Shown piece by piece: positions 26,051-35,008 of a stretch of 64,000 nt of DNA; positions within the stretch are counted from its first letter, which is position 1, and the number at the start of each line of letters is the position of its first letter. Under the pieces are notes generated by a model. The model made no database searches. It was given only the letters and a program-made list of their open reading frames with translations, and had not been told where the DNA came from. Source of the stretch: Streptomyces sp. CB01249. Its GTDB lineage: Bacteria; Actinomycetota; Actinomycetes; Streptomycetales; Streptomycetaceae. The stretch lies in assembly GCF_001905735.1 (NCBI RefSeq), contig NZ_LISW01000008.1:1-64000 (forward strand), in the 5' to 3' direction. The position numbers were made by a program, and so were the translations under genes.

Positions 26051-27025
26051 ATGCACGCGTCTCAGGGGAGAAGCGCCGGCCTGGGACTCGCCCTCGCCTC
26101 GGCCTTCGCATTCGGTGGTTCCGGAGTGGCGGCCAAGCCGCTGATCGAGGCGGGGCTCGACCCGCTCCACGTCGTCTGGCTACGGGTGGCGGGCGCCGCG
26201 CTCGTCATGCTGCCGGTTGCCTGGCGCCACCGCGCGCTCGTGCGCAACCGCCCCGTGCTGCTGCTCGGCTTCGGGCTGCTCGCCGTCGCGGGCGTGCAGG
26301 CCTGCTACTTCGCCGCCATCTCCCGTATCCCGGTGGGGGTCGCGCTCCTGGTGGAATACCTGGCCCCCGCGCTCGTCCTCGGCTGGGTGCGCTTCGTGCA
26401 GCGGCGCCCGGTCACGCGGGCGGCGGCCCTCGGGGTCGTCCTCGCGGCCGGCGGACTCGCCTGCGTGGTCGAGGTCTGGGCCGGGCTGAGCTTCGACGTG
26501 ATCGGGCTGGTCCTCGCGCTCGGCGCGGCCTGCTGCCAGGTCGGCTACTTCGTCCTCTCCGACCAGGGCGGCGGCGCCGAACCCCCGCACCCGGTCGGCG
26601 TCATCGCGTACGGGCTGCTGATCGGCGCCCTCGTGCTCACCGCGATCGCCCGCCCCTGGGGCATGGACTGGTCGGTGCTCGGCGGCGACACGGTCATGGA
26701 CGGCGCCGCGGTGCCGGCCTGGCTGCTGCTCGTCTGGATCGTGCTGCTGGCCACCGTCATCGCGTACGTCACCGGGGTGATCTCCGTGCGCCTGCTCTCA
26801 CCGGCCGTCGCGGGCGTCGTCGCCTGCCTCGAAGCGGTCATCGCGACCGTCCTCGCCTGGGTCCTCCTCGGCGAGCACCTGGCCGCGCCCCAGCTCATCG
26901 GCGGCGCGCTCGTCCTGGCCGGCGCCCTCATCGCGCAGTCCTCCACGCCCCGGCCGCCCTCCGGACCGGTGGCCTCCGGGGCGGGAGCGCCGGTCGTCGT
27001 GGATCGCGCCGACGCCCGCCGCTAG
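26051..27025 (+). CDS. EamA-family (DMT) transporter
   Basis: A 324-residue membrane protein with ten predicted helices in two EamA halves (first half about residues 8-140, second about 150-295, with the characteristic end segment LAWVLLGEHLAAPQLIGGALVLAG). Members usually export amino acids or small metabolites. ATG 26051 starts at the first conserved helix region; the ribosome binding site is poor. The stop codon overlaps that of the convergent flavin-fold protein by four bases. The substrate is unknown. Confidence 0.85.
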   Translation: MHASQGRSAGLGLALASAFAFGGSGVAAKPLIEAGLDPLHVVWLRVAGAALVMLPVAWRHRALVRNRPVLLLGFGLLAVAGVQACYFAAISRIPVGVALLVEYLAPALVLGWVRFVQRRPVTRAAALGVVLAAGGLACVVEVWAGLSFDVIGLVLALGAACCQVGYFVLSDQGGGAEPPHPVGVIAYGLLIGALVLTAIARPWGMDWSVLGGDTVMDGAAVPAWLLLVWIVLLATVIAYVTGVISVRLLSPAVAGVVACLEAVIATVLAWVLLGEHLAAPQLIGGALVLAGALIAQSSTPRPPSGPVASGAGAPVVVDRADARR

Positions 27026-27711
27026 GGCAGGTACGCCGGTACGTCGATCGACGGGTCCAGGTCGTCCGCCGGGGCCGGGGTGCCGTAGGCCGGGGCGACG
27101 GGGACGACGCCGGACCAGTACGGCAGGCCGAGGTCCCGGGGGTCGTCGTTCGGGCCGCCCGTGCGGATCTTGGCGGAGACCTCCCGCAGATCCAGCCGGA
27201 CGACGGCGGTGGCGGCCAGCTCCTTGGCGTCGGCGGGCCGCGAGTCCTTCGAGCGCCCCGGCACCACCTGGTCCACGATCGCGTCCAGGGCGACGCGCCG
27301 CTCCTCCGGGTCGGTCACGGTGTACGCGGTGCCGTGGACGACCACCGACCGGTAGTTGAGCGAGTGGTGGAAGGCCGAACGGGCCAGCACCAGGCCGTCG
27401 ACATGGGTCACCGTCAGGCACACGGGCAGCCCCTCGTCGCCGCCCCCGGCCGCCCGCAGCGGCCGCGAGCCGGTCGAGCCGTGGACGTACAGCCGCTCGC
27501 CTACCCGGCCGAAGAGTGTCGGCAGCACGACCGGCGCGCCGTCGCGGACGAAGCCGAGGTGGCAGAGGTAGGCGCTGTCGAGTATCGAGTGGACCGTCTC
27601 CCGGTCGTACGCGGCGCGCTCCCGCGACCGGGTGGGCACGGTGCGGTCCGTCGGCTCGTAGCGGGATGAGGCGTCCGGGGACGTGGTCTGCTGGGAAGCG
27701 GTCTCCGGCAT
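27022..27711 (-). CDS. Pyridoxamine 5'-phosphate oxidase-fold protein
   Basis: About 229 residues in the split-barrel FMN-binding fold of PNPOx and its nitroimidazole-reductase-like relatives: DRETVHSILDSAYLCHLGFVRDGAPVVLPT region, LYVHGSTGSRPLRA and the HHSLNYRSVVVHG strand. This subgroup binds FMN or F420 or haem; the reaction is unknown. ATG 27711 is preferred over ATG 27723 because a perfect 12-bp palindrome lies right at the latter. It is divergent from a MocR regulator by only a few dozen bases and likely its target. Confidence 0.85.
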   Translation of the reverse strand: MPETASQQTTSPDASSRYEPTDRTVPTRSRERAAYDRETVHSILDSAYLCHLGFVRDGAPVVLPTLFGRVGERLYVHGSTGSRPLRAAGGGDEGLPVCLTVTHVDGLVLARSAFHHSLNYRSVVVHGTAYTVTDPEERRVALDAIVDQVVPGRSKDSRPADAKELAATAVVRLDLREVSAKIRTGGPNDDPRDLGLPYWSGVVPVAPAYGTPAPADDLDPSIDVPAYLP

Positions 27712-27746
27712 TGCGTACTCCATTGCACTAGTGCATACTGTGGTTT
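27711..27746. promoter_or_regulatory. Compact MocR promoter/operator
   Basis: A perfect 12-bp palindrome TGCACTAGTGCA lies at 27724-27735. For the MocR gene, TTGCGT (27711-27716) and CATACT (27734-27739) are 17 bases apart, placing transcription start at about 27747, the GTG itself, so the mRNA is probably leaderless. The palindrome overlaps the spacer and -10, a repressing position. Confidence 0.6.
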
Positions 27747-29078
27747 GTGCTAGGAGAGTATCGGATCAGTGGACGGCGCGCACAGGAAATTGCCGCTAGC
27801 GTCGAGCGCGGCGTCGCCTCGGGCGAGCTGCCCCCCGGGCATGTGCTGCCCCCCATGCGGGAGCTGGCGGCCCGGCTGGAGGTGAATCCGAACACCGTCG
27901 CGGCGGCCTACCGCACCCTGCGCGAGCGCGGGGTGATCGAGACCGCCGGGCGCCGGGGCAGCCGGATCAGGCCGCGCCCCGCGAGCACCGCGCGCGGTTC
28001 GATGCGGGTCGAGGCGCCGCCCGGAGTGCGGGATCTGGGCGACGGCAGCCCCGATCCGGCGCTGCTGCCGCGCCTGGGCGGGGCGTTCGCGTCGGTCGCC
28101 GGGGCGTACGACCGCGAGCCCGGGCTGTACGGAGAGGCGGCCGTGGACCCGGAGTTCGCCGCGCTCGCGCGTGCCGCGATGGACGCGGACGGGGTGCCGG
28201 ACGGACCGGTGGCCGCCGCCTCCGGCTCGCTGGACGCGATCGAGCGGGTGCTCTCCGCCCACCTCAGGCCCGGCGACCGGGTCGCGGTCGAGGACCCCGG
28301 CTGGGGCGGACTCCTGGACCTGGTGCCCGCACTCGGCATGCGGCCCGTGCCGATGGCGCTGGACGACGACGGGCCGTTGCCGGACGCGCTCGAAGCGGCG
28401 CTCCAGGCGGGCGCGCGGGCGGTCGTGATCACGGACCGGGCGCAGAATCCGACCGGAGCCACGGTCTCCGAGGACCGGGCGGGGCGGCTGCGGGCGGTCC
28501 TCGCCCGGCACCCGGACGTCCTGCTCATCGAGGACGACCACGGCCACGCCATCGTGGACCAGCCGCTGTACCCGCTGGCCGGGGCCACGGGCCGGTGGGC
28601 GTTCGTCCGCTCGGTGGCCAAGGCGTACGGGCCGGACCTGCGGGTCGCGGTGCTGACCGGGGACGCGGTCACGGTCGACCGGGTGGCCGGCCGCCAGCGG
28701 CTCGGCCCCGGCTGGGTCAGCCGCCTGCTGCAACGGACCGTGGTGCACCTGTGGAGCACCGGCGCCGTGGACTCGCGCGAGGTGGCCCGCTCCTACGCCC
28801 GCCGCCGGGACGCCCTCGTCGTGGCCCTGGCGGAGCGCGGTGTGGAGGCGTACGGCCGCAGCGGGATGAACGTGTGGGTGCCGGTGAGCGATGAGACGGG
28901 GGCCGTGGCCCGGCTGTTGCAGGCGGGCTGGGCGGTGGCGCCCGGGGCCCGGTTCCGTATCGCCGCGCCCCAGGCCGTCCGGATCACCGTCTCCCCGCTC
29001 ACCGACGCCGACCTCGGGCCGCTGGCCGACGCGGTGGCGCAGGCGGCGGGACCTGCGAGGCCGCTGAGCTACGGGTGA
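27747..29078 (+). CDS. MocR-type regulator (GntR HTH fused to aminotransferase domain)
   Basis: A 443-residue fusion. Residues about 5-72 are a GntR winged helix (RRAQEIAASVERGVASGELPPG, ELAARLEVNPNTVAAAYRTL), joined by a linker to a fold-type I aminotransferase domain from about residue 95. The PLP-binding lysine is in SVAKAYGP at about Lys292, and the DDHGHA segment supplies cofactor contacts. MocR proteins sense PLP or related amines; PdxR members regulate vitamin B6 genes. The adjacent divergent PNPOx-fold gene fits a B6-related or amine-related target. Confidence 0.9.
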   Translation: MLGEYRISGRRAQEIAASVERGVASGELPPGHVLPPMRELAARLEVNPNTVAAAYRTLRERGVIETAGRRGSRIRPRPASTARGSMRVEAPPGVRDLGDGSPDPALLPRLGGAFASVAGAYDREPGLYGEAAVDPEFAALARAAMDADGVPDGPVAAASGSLDAIERVLSAHLRPGDRVAVEDPGWGGLLDLVPALGMRPVPMALDDDGPLPDALEAALQAGARAVVITDRAQNPTGATVSEDRAGRLRAVLARHPDVLLIEDDHGHAIVDQPLYPLAGATGRWAFVRSVAKAYGPDLRVAVLTGDAVTVDRVAGRQRLGPGWVSRLLQRTVVHLWSTGAVDSREVARSYARRRDALVVALAERGVEAYGRSGMNVWVPVSDETGAVARLLQAGWAVAPGARFRIAAPQAVRITVSPLTDADLGPLADAVAQAAGPARPLSYG

Positions 29079-29149
29079 GGTCGCGACGACATGGATGAGG
29101 CCTCGGCGTTACGGGCGAGGCCCCGGTGTTACGGGTCAGCCCCGGCCCC

Positions 29150-30121
29150 TCAGGTGCGCCGTCTGCTCTGGGTGAGCGCGGCCCCGGCCAGGACGATGAG
29201 CGCGCCGACCGGGGTGTTCCAGCTCAGCCGCTCGCCGAGGACGGCCACTCCGGCCGCCGTGGCGATGACCGGGATGAAGTAGGTGACCATCTGCGCGGTC
29301 GTCGGACCGACCTCGTTGACCAGGCCGTACTGGAGCAGCACCGCGAGGCCCGTGCCCAGCGCCCCGAGCGCGACGACGGCCAGGGTGGGCACGACCGGGA
29401 AGCCGCCCGGGACGGTGGTGAACAGCGGCGTGACGACCGCGAGTTGCACGGTGCCCAGGAAGAGCTGGCTGCCGGTGAGCGCGAGGGTCGACGCGCCGCT
29501 GCCGGCCAGCGTCCGGCGCACGTAGATCCAGCCGACCGGGTAGCTCAGCGAGGCCAGGAGCGCCATCGCCGTACCGCTGAAGTCCAGCCCGGAGAAGCCC
29601 TGCCAGGCGCCGAGCACCGTCAGCACGCCGAGGAAGCCGAGGCCGAGACCGGCGACGCGGCGGCGGGTCGGCCGGTCCTCCGAGAGGGCGACGAGGGACA
29701 GCGCCATGCCCCAGAGCGGCGAGGTCGCGTTGCAGATGCCCGCCAGCGTGGACGGGATGGACAGCTCGGCGTACGCGAACAGGGAGAACGGCAGGGCGTT
29801 GAGGAAGAACGCCGCCACCGCGAGATGGCCCCAGGTCCTGGCCGAGCGCGGCAGCCGCTCCCGCTTCACCACCATGACCACCGCGAGGACCGCCGTGCCC
29901 GACAGGAGCCGCCCCAGAGTCACCTGGAACGGGGCGTACGCATCGGTCCCCACCTTGATCAGGAGGAAGCTGAAGCCCCAGATCAGCGAGAGCGCCGCGA
30001 AACGCAGCCGCCAGTCCAGGGCCGGCCGCCGGGCGGGAGCGGGGGCGTTGGCGGAGGGCGGCGGTGCGGCCGGGGCCGGGCACGGCTCGGGGATGGCTCT
30101 CGGGGCGGTCGGGGCGCTCAT
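29150..30121 (-). CDS. EamA-family (DMT) transporter
   Basis: A 323-residue protein with a Pro/Ala-rich cytoplasmic N-terminus (about 40 residues) and ten membrane helices in two EamA repeats (LSLIWGFSFLLIKVGTDAYAPF near residues 55-75; LGERLSWNTPVGALIVLAGA near the end). It probably exports a metabolite. ATG 30121 is chosen because the upstream in-frame codons run into the LysR-type operator at 30152-30171. It is divergent from and presumably controlled by the LysR gene. Confidence 0.85.
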   Translation of the reverse strand: MSAPTAPRAIPEPCPAPAAPPPSANAPAPARRPALDWRLRFAALSLIWGFSFLLIKVGTDAYAPFQVTLGRLLSGTAVLAVVMVVKRERLPRSARTWGHLAVAAFFLNALPFSLFAYAELSIPSTLAGICNATSPLWGMALSLVALSEDRPTRRRVAGLGLGFLGVLTVLGAWQGFSGLDFSGTAMALLASLSYPVGWIYVRRTLAGSGASTLALTGSQLFLGTVQLAVVTPLFTTVPGGFPVVPTLAVVALGALGTGLAVLLQYGLVNEVGPTTAQMVTYFIPVIATAAGVAVLGERLSWNTPVGALIVLAGAALTQSRRRT

Positions 30122-30151
30122 GGTGACAACGATCGCGGCCTCCACCTCGTA

Positions 30152-30171
30152 GCACAAGTGAGATTTTGTGC
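30152..30171. promoter_or_regulatory. LysR-type operator between divergent genes
   Basis: Inverted repeat GCACAA-N8-TTGTGC in the short gap between the EamA exporter start and the LysR start. Its position next to the regulator gene and its dyad form match LysR recognition sites. Confidence 0.55.
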
Positions 30172-30195
30172 GCTGCTTCGCGTAGCATTGCTTAC

Positions 30196-31119
30196 ATGTT
30201 GAACCTGGAGCGCCTGCGCACCCTGGACGCCCTGGCCAGGCTCGGCTCGGTCAGCGGCGCCGCCGAAGGGCTGCACGTCACGACGTCGGCCGTCTCGCAG
30301 CAGATGGCGAAGCTGGAACGCGAGGTCGGCCAGCAACTCCTCGCCAGGAACGGGCGCGGGGTGCGGCTCACCGATGCGGGGCGGCTGCTCGCCGACCACG
30401 CGGCGCGCATCCTCTCGCAGGTCGAGCTGGCCCAGTCCGACATCGAGGCCCAGCGCGGCGAGGTCGTGGGGGAGATCCGGCTCGGCGCCTTCCCCACGGC
30501 CGCGCGCGGCCTGTTCCCCGCCACGCTGCTCGCCCTGCGCTCCGGCCACCCCGAACTGCGGGTGCGCACCCTGGAGTTGGAGCCGGAGGCGGGCATCCGG
30601 GCGGTGCTCCGGGGTGACATCGATCTCGCCGTGGTCCTGGACTGGAGCAACAAGCGGCTCCCGGTGCCCGGCGGGCTGACCCGGGCCGAACTGCTGGACG
30701 ACGCCCCGGACATCGCCATGCCGGCGGACCACCCGCTCGCCGACCGGGCCGAAGTGGACCTGGAGGACTTCGCGGACGACGACTGGGTGTCCTGGCCCGA
30801 GGGCGAGTTCTGCTACGACTGGCTGATGTTCACGCTCCGCTCCAAGGGCATCGAACCGCGCATCGCCCACCTCGCGGGCGAGCACCACACGCAACTCGCC
30901 CTGATCGCCGCCGGGATGGGCGTGTGCGTCGCGCCCCGGCTGGGGCGGGGGCCGGTGCCCGAGGGGGTGCGGCTGGTGCCGGTGCGCCAGCGGATGCGCC
31001 GCCATGTCCACGCCGTGTGGCGCACGGACGCGGACCGGCGGCCCTCGGTCCGCGCGGCCGTCGCGGCGCTGCGCGAGGCGGGGCGGGGGCTGGACGACCC
31101 CATGTCGTCGGATGGCTGA
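30196..31119 (+). CDS. LysR-family transcriptional regulator
   Basis: A 307-residue regulator with the LysR helix-turn-helix in residues 1-60 (LERLRTLDALARLGSVSGAAEGLHVTTSAVSQQMAKLE region) and the two-lobed effector domain from about residue 90. ATG 30196 (MLNLERLRTL) fits the family N-terminus. It is divergent from an EamA exporter, an arrangement common for LysR proteins that control export of their ligand. Confidence 0.9.
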   Translation: MLNLERLRTLDALARLGSVSGAAEGLHVTTSAVSQQMAKLEREVGQQLLARNGRGVRLTDAGRLLADHAARILSQVELAQSDIEAQRGEVVGEIRLGAFPTAARGLFPATLLALRSGHPELRVRTLELEPEAGIRAVLRGDIDLAVVLDWSNKRLPVPGGLTRAELLDDAPDIAMPADHPLADRAEVDLEDFADDDWVSWPEGEFCYDWLMFTLRSKGIEPRIAHLAGEHHTQLALIAAGMGVCVAPRLGRGPVPEGVRLVPVRQRMRRHVHAVWRTDADRRPSVRAAVAALREAGRGLDDPMSSDG

Positions 31120-31132
31120 CCCCGCCCGGCCG

Positions 31133-33271
31133 TCAGACCCCCAACGACCTCCGCAGGAAGTCCCGTTCCAGGCGCAGCAACCCGCTCGCCGTGCGGTCCC
31201 GGCCCACCAGGTGACCGGCCCCGGACAGCGGCAGCACCGTGTGCGGGCGGCCCGCCGCGAGCAGGGCCGAGGAGAGGCGCAGCGTGTGCGCCACGGTGAC
31301 GTTGTCGTCGCCGAGGCCGTGTACCAGCATCAGCGGCCGGGTCAGCGAAGCGGCCTCGTCCAGCAGCGAGTTGCGGTCGTAGTTCTCCGGCAGCACGTCC
31401 GGGTGGCCGAGGAACCGCTCCTCCCAGTGGGTGTCGTAGAGCCGCCGGTCCGCCGGGGCCGCGCCCGCCACCGCCGCGTGGAAGACCTCCGGATGCCGGA
31501 GCACCGCCGCTGCCGCCAGATACCCGCTGAACGACCAGCCGCGCATCGCCACCCGGGTCAGGTCCAGCTCGGGGCGGTCGGCGGCCACTGCGTGCAGGGC
31601 GTCGATCTGGTCGTCGAGCACGGCCGTCAGCCGGTCGCCGTGCACCGACTTCTCCCACGCCTCGCCGCGCCCCGGAGTCCCCCGCCCGTCCGTGACGAGC
31701 ACGGCGAACCCCTGCTCCGCGAACCACTGGGCCACCGCCGTCCACCACGTCCGCACCTTCAGCACGACCTGCATGCCGTGACCGGCGTACGGGCTCAGCA
31801 GCACCGGCAGCGGTTCGTCGCCCGGCGCGTGCCAGGACGGCAGATAGAGGCGGCTGCGCAGCTCGCGCGCGCCGAGGCTCAGGGCCAGGGGACGCGGGAC
31901 GACGAGCGGCTCCTCGGCCAGGACGGCGATCCGGCCCGCCTCCGCGCCGTCCCGGAGCACGCTCACCGTGTGGCCGTCCGGCGTACGGCTGTCGAGGACC
32001 ACCACCGGGCCACCGACCGCGGCGGTGTGCACACCGGGCACGCCGGAGACCCGGACCGGGCCGCCCCCGGCCGTGTCGTACGACCAGACGTGGACCTCGG
32101 TGGGCTCGTCACCGCCCGTGAAGTACACCCGCCCGTCCGCCGCCCCCAGCACCTCGCGCACCTCCAGGCCCGGGGGCGTCGGAGCGCCGCCGATGTCCAG
32201 GCCCTGGGTGTCGCCGCCGGGGTGCGCGGGTACGACGAGCGCCCCGGACGGCAGGCGCAGCGGGGTGCCCGGGCGCAGGGCCACCCAGGCCGGGTCGTGG
32301 GCGCGGTGCACGGTCGTCGTGTCCCCGGTCGCCTCGTCCACCGCCAGCACATGCACGGAGCGCTGGTCCCGGGTCTGTACGGAGACCAGGGGCCCCCGGT
32401 CGTCCCAGTCCGCCGCCACCACGTACTCGAACGCCCGGTCCGTCCAGGCGGCTTCGGGGTGCCCGTCGCCCGCCGCTTCGGGGAGCCGGACGGGGGTGCG
32501 CTCGCCGGAGAGCCGCACGAGGTGCAGCGAGACCTTCGCGTTGGGGGTCCCGGCGGCCGGGTACGCCAGCTCGCGGGGCGGCCGTTCGGGGTGCGCGGGG
32601 TCGGTGAGATAGCGGCGCCGGACGCCGGAGGTGTCGGTGCGGGCGACCAGGAGGGCGTCGCCGCGCGGGGACCACCAGTAGCCGCGCGTACGGCCGATGG
32701 ACTCCTGGGACACGTAGTCGGACAGGCCGTACGTGATGTGTGCGCCGTCGGGCCCGGCGACGGCGCGGTCGCCGGTGCCGTCCGCGCGTACCGTACGCAG
32801 CGCGCCTCCGGAGACGTACGCGATCAGCGAGCCGTCGGGGGAGGGGCGGGGGTCCACGGCGGGGCCGGCCGTCGGCAGGCGGCGGGGCGCGGTGCCGTCG
32901 GTGGGGACGAGCCAGAGGGCGCCCGCGAGGGCGAGGACCGCCAGGTTCACCGAGGCGTCGGTGGCGTACGAGACCACGCCGGACGACGTCTCGTGGGCGC
33001 GTTCGCGCCGGGCCCGCTCCTCCGGCGGGACCTCGCCGGGGCCCTCCTCCGTGAAGCCCGGTCCGAGCGGGTCGGCGAGCATCCGCTCCGCGCCGTTCCC
33101 GTACAGCCAGAGGCGGCTGACCGGGTCGGTGCCCGAGGTGCCCCGGACGAAGAGGATCCGCTCGCCGTCGGGGGAGACGGTGAACTGCCGGGGCACGCCC
33201 AGCGAGAAGCGCCGGGTGCGGGCGAACTGGTCGGGGAACGGGTCGGCGGGCGAGGCGGCGGGGTCTGTCAT
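31133..33271 (-). CDS. S9 family peptidase (prolyl oligopeptidase / dipeptidyl peptidase type)
   Basis: A 712-residue enzyme: an N-terminal beta-propeller (about residues 20-460, repeated YVSGG/WVALRPG-type blades) and a C-terminal alpha/beta hydrolase. The nucleophile is Ser580 in GWSFSGY, followed by the Asp in LVHGLGDDNV and the His in SGAGHLV. There is no signal peptide, so it is cytoplasmic. It should cleave short peptides, often after proline. The ATG at 33271 has no strong ribosome binding site. It stands alone between a terminator and the convergent LysR gene. Confidence 0.92.
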   Translation of the reverse strand: MTDPAASPADPFPDQFARTRRFSLGVPRQFTVSPDGERILFVRGTSGTDPVSRLWLYGNGAERMLADPLGPGFTEEGPGEVPPEERARRERAHETSSGVVSYATDASVNLAVLALAGALWLVPTDGTAPRRLPTAGPAVDPRPSPDGSLIAYVSGGALRTVRADGTGDRAVAGPDGAHITYGLSDYVSQESIGRTRGYWWSPRGDALLVARTDTSGVRRRYLTDPAHPERPPRELAYPAAGTPNAKVSLHLVRLSGERTPVRLPEAAGDGHPEAAWTDRAFEYVVAADWDDRGPLVSVQTRDQRSVHVLAVDEATGDTTTVHRAHDPAWVALRPGTPLRLPSGALVVPAHPGGDTQGLDIGGAPTPPGLEVREVLGAADGRVYFTGGDEPTEVHVWSYDTAGGGPVRVSGVPGVHTAAVGGPVVVLDSRTPDGHTVSVLRDGAEAGRIAVLAEEPLVVPRPLALSLGARELRSRLYLPSWHAPGDEPLPVLLSPYAGHGMQVVLKVRTWWTAVAQWFAEQGFAVLVTDGRGTPGRGEAWEKSVHGDRLTAVLDDQIDALHAVAADRPELDLTRVAMRGWSFSGYLAAAAVLRHPEVFHAAVAGAAPADRRLYDTHWEERFLGHPDVLPENYDRNSLLDEAASLTRPLMLVHGLGDDNVTVAHTLRLSSALLAAGRPHTVLPLSGAGHLVGRDRTASGLLRLERDFLRRSLGV

Positions 33272-33302
33272 CTCGACACCATGACAGGTGGTGCGGCGCG
33301 GA

Positions 33303-33335
33303 AGCCGTCCGGGGCCCGCCGGGCCCCGGACGGCT
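33303..33335 (-). terminator. Terminator of the MFS transporter gene
   Basis: Perfect 15-bp stem (33303-33317 with 33321-33335) and a 3-base loop, five bases beyond the MFS stop and upstream of the S9 peptidase start. Confidence 0.82.
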
Positions 33336-33339
33336 GCCC

Positions 33340-34932
33340 TCAGTGCGCGGCCGGCTGGGCCGCCGCGGTCTCCTCCGCGAGGCGCTCCATGCCGCTCTGG
33401 GTGCGCAGCGGCTTCTCCTTGATGAAGAGCACCGCGACGAGCGCCAGGAACGCGAAGGGGGCGCCGATCAGGAAGACGTCGGCGGTGGCGACGCCGTACG
33501 CGTTCTCCACGATGACGCGTGCCGGTTCGGGCAGCTTGCTGAGTTCGGGGACACCGCCGCCGGTGCCGCCGCCGGCCGCCCCGCCGAAGCCCTTCTTCAG
33601 CTCCTCGGCCACCCGGTGGCCGAGGACCGCGCCGAGCGCGCTCGTCCCGATGGCGCCGCCGAGGCTGCGGAAGAACGACAGGACCGAGGTGGCCGCGCCG
33701 AGTTCGGAGGCGGGCACGTCGTTCTGGGCGGCCAGCACGAGGTTCTGCATCAGCATGCCGACGCCGACGCCGAGGACCACCATGTAGACGCTGAGCAGGC
33801 CGAACGAGGAGTCGGCGCCGATCGTGGAGAGCAGCCCCATGCCCGCAGTCATGATGATGCCGCCCGCGATGAGGAAGCCCTTCCACTTGCCCCGGGAGGA
33901 GATGATCTGGCCGGCCACGGTCGTCGAGACCATCAGACCGAGGATCATCGGCAGGCTCATCAGGCCCGCGATCGTCGGGGACTTGCCCAGCGAGATCTGG
34001 AAGTACTGGGAGAGGAACACGGTGCCGCCGAACATGGCGACACCGACCAGCAGGCTCGCCACGGTCGTCAGCGCGACCGTGCGGTTGCGGAAGATGTCCA
34101 GCGGGATGATCGGCTCCGCGACCCGGGACTCGACCCAGACCGCGGTGGCCAGGAGGACCACACCGGCGGAGACGAGTGCGGCGGTCTGCCAGGACGCCCA
34201 GTCGAAGCGGTTGCCCGCGAGGGTCACCCACAGCAGCAGCGAGCTGACCCCGCTCATGATGAGGACGGCACCGACGTAGTCGATTCGCACCTCTCGGCGG
34301 ATCGTGGGCAGCTTCAGGGTCAACTGGAGCAGCACGATCGCGAGCAGCGCGAACGGCACGCCGATGAAGAAGCACCAGCGCCAGCCCAGCCAGGAGGTGT
34401 CCACCAGGACCCCGCCGATCAGCGGACCCGCGACCGTGCCGACGGCGAAGACGGCGCCGAAGATGCCGGAGTAGCGGCCGAGTTCGCGCGGCGGGATGAT
34501 CGCCGCCATCACGACCTGGGCGAGCGCGGTGAGACCGCCCGCGCCGATGCCCTGCACGACACGGCTGACGATGAGCAGCCCGACGCTGTGCGAGAAGCCC
34601 GCGACGAGCGAGCCGACGACGAACATCGACAGCGAGAGCTGGATGAGCAGCTTCTTGTCGTACAGATCGGAGAGCTTGCCCCAGATCGGCACGGTCGCCG
34701 TCATGGCGAGCAGTTCGGCGGTGACGACCCAGGTGTACGAGGACTGGGTGCCGTGCAGGTCGGCGATGATCCGGGGCAGGGCGTTGGAGACGACCGTCGA
34801 GGCCAGGATGGCGACGAACATGCCGGCCATCAGGCCCGACATGGCCTGGAGTATCTGGCGGCGCGTCATGCCTGACGCGGCCCCCTCGGTCGTACCGGCG
34901 GCGCCGGTTTCGGGTGTGACGGCAGCGGTCAT
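33340..34932 (-). CDS. MFS transporter, DHA2 (EmrB/QacA) drug-efflux type
   Basis: A 530-residue, 14-helix proton-coupled exporter. The N-terminal half shows PIWGKLSDLYDKK (motif A) and GTVAGPLIGG (motif C of drug antiporters), and the C-terminal half is intact, with a charged tail. It presumably expels toxic or self-made compounds. ATG 34932 has GAGGAA upstream. It follows a TetR gene on the same strand after 76 bases, and the TetR operator upstream of that gene probably controls both. Confidence 0.92.
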   Translation of the reverse strand: MTAAVTPETGAAGTTEGAASGMTRRQILQAMSGLMAGMFVAILASTVVSNALPRIIADLHGTQSSYTWVVTAELLAMTATVPIWGKLSDLYDKKLLIQLSLSMFVVGSLVAGFSHSVGLLIVSRVVQGIGAGGLTALAQVVMAAIIPPRELGRYSGIFGAVFAVGTVAGPLIGGVLVDTSWLGWRWCFFIGVPFALLAIVLLQLTLKLPTIRREVRIDYVGAVLIMSGVSSLLLWVTLAGNRFDWASWQTAALVSAGVVLLATAVWVESRVAEPIIPLDIFRNRTVALTTVASLLVGVAMFGGTVFLSQYFQISLGKSPTIAGLMSLPMILGLMVSTTVAGQIISSRGKWKGFLIAGGIIMTAGMGLLSTIGADSSFGLLSVYMVVLGVGVGMLMQNLVLAAQNDVPASELGAATSVLSFFRSLGGAIGTSALGAVLGHRVAEELKKGFGGAAGGGTGGGVPELSKLPEPARVIVENAYGVATADVFLIGAPFAFLALVAVLFIKEKPLRTQSGMERLAEETAAAQPAAH

Positions 34933-35008
34933 CGGCTGACGTTCCTCATTCTCTGGTGACTGGCTCCGCGCCCAGTGGTACGGGCGCGGAGGGTGGTGCG
35001 GTGGGGGC

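Noticed and set aside
31004..33787. Long plus-strand frame opposite the S9 peptidase
   Set aside because: Antisense shadow; the minus strand carries an intact propeller and catalytic triad.
31133..34375. N-terminal extension of the S9 peptidase by 368 residues
   Set aside because: The extension is Arg/His-rich noise opposite and within the MFS gene and terminator; the natural start is ATG 33271.
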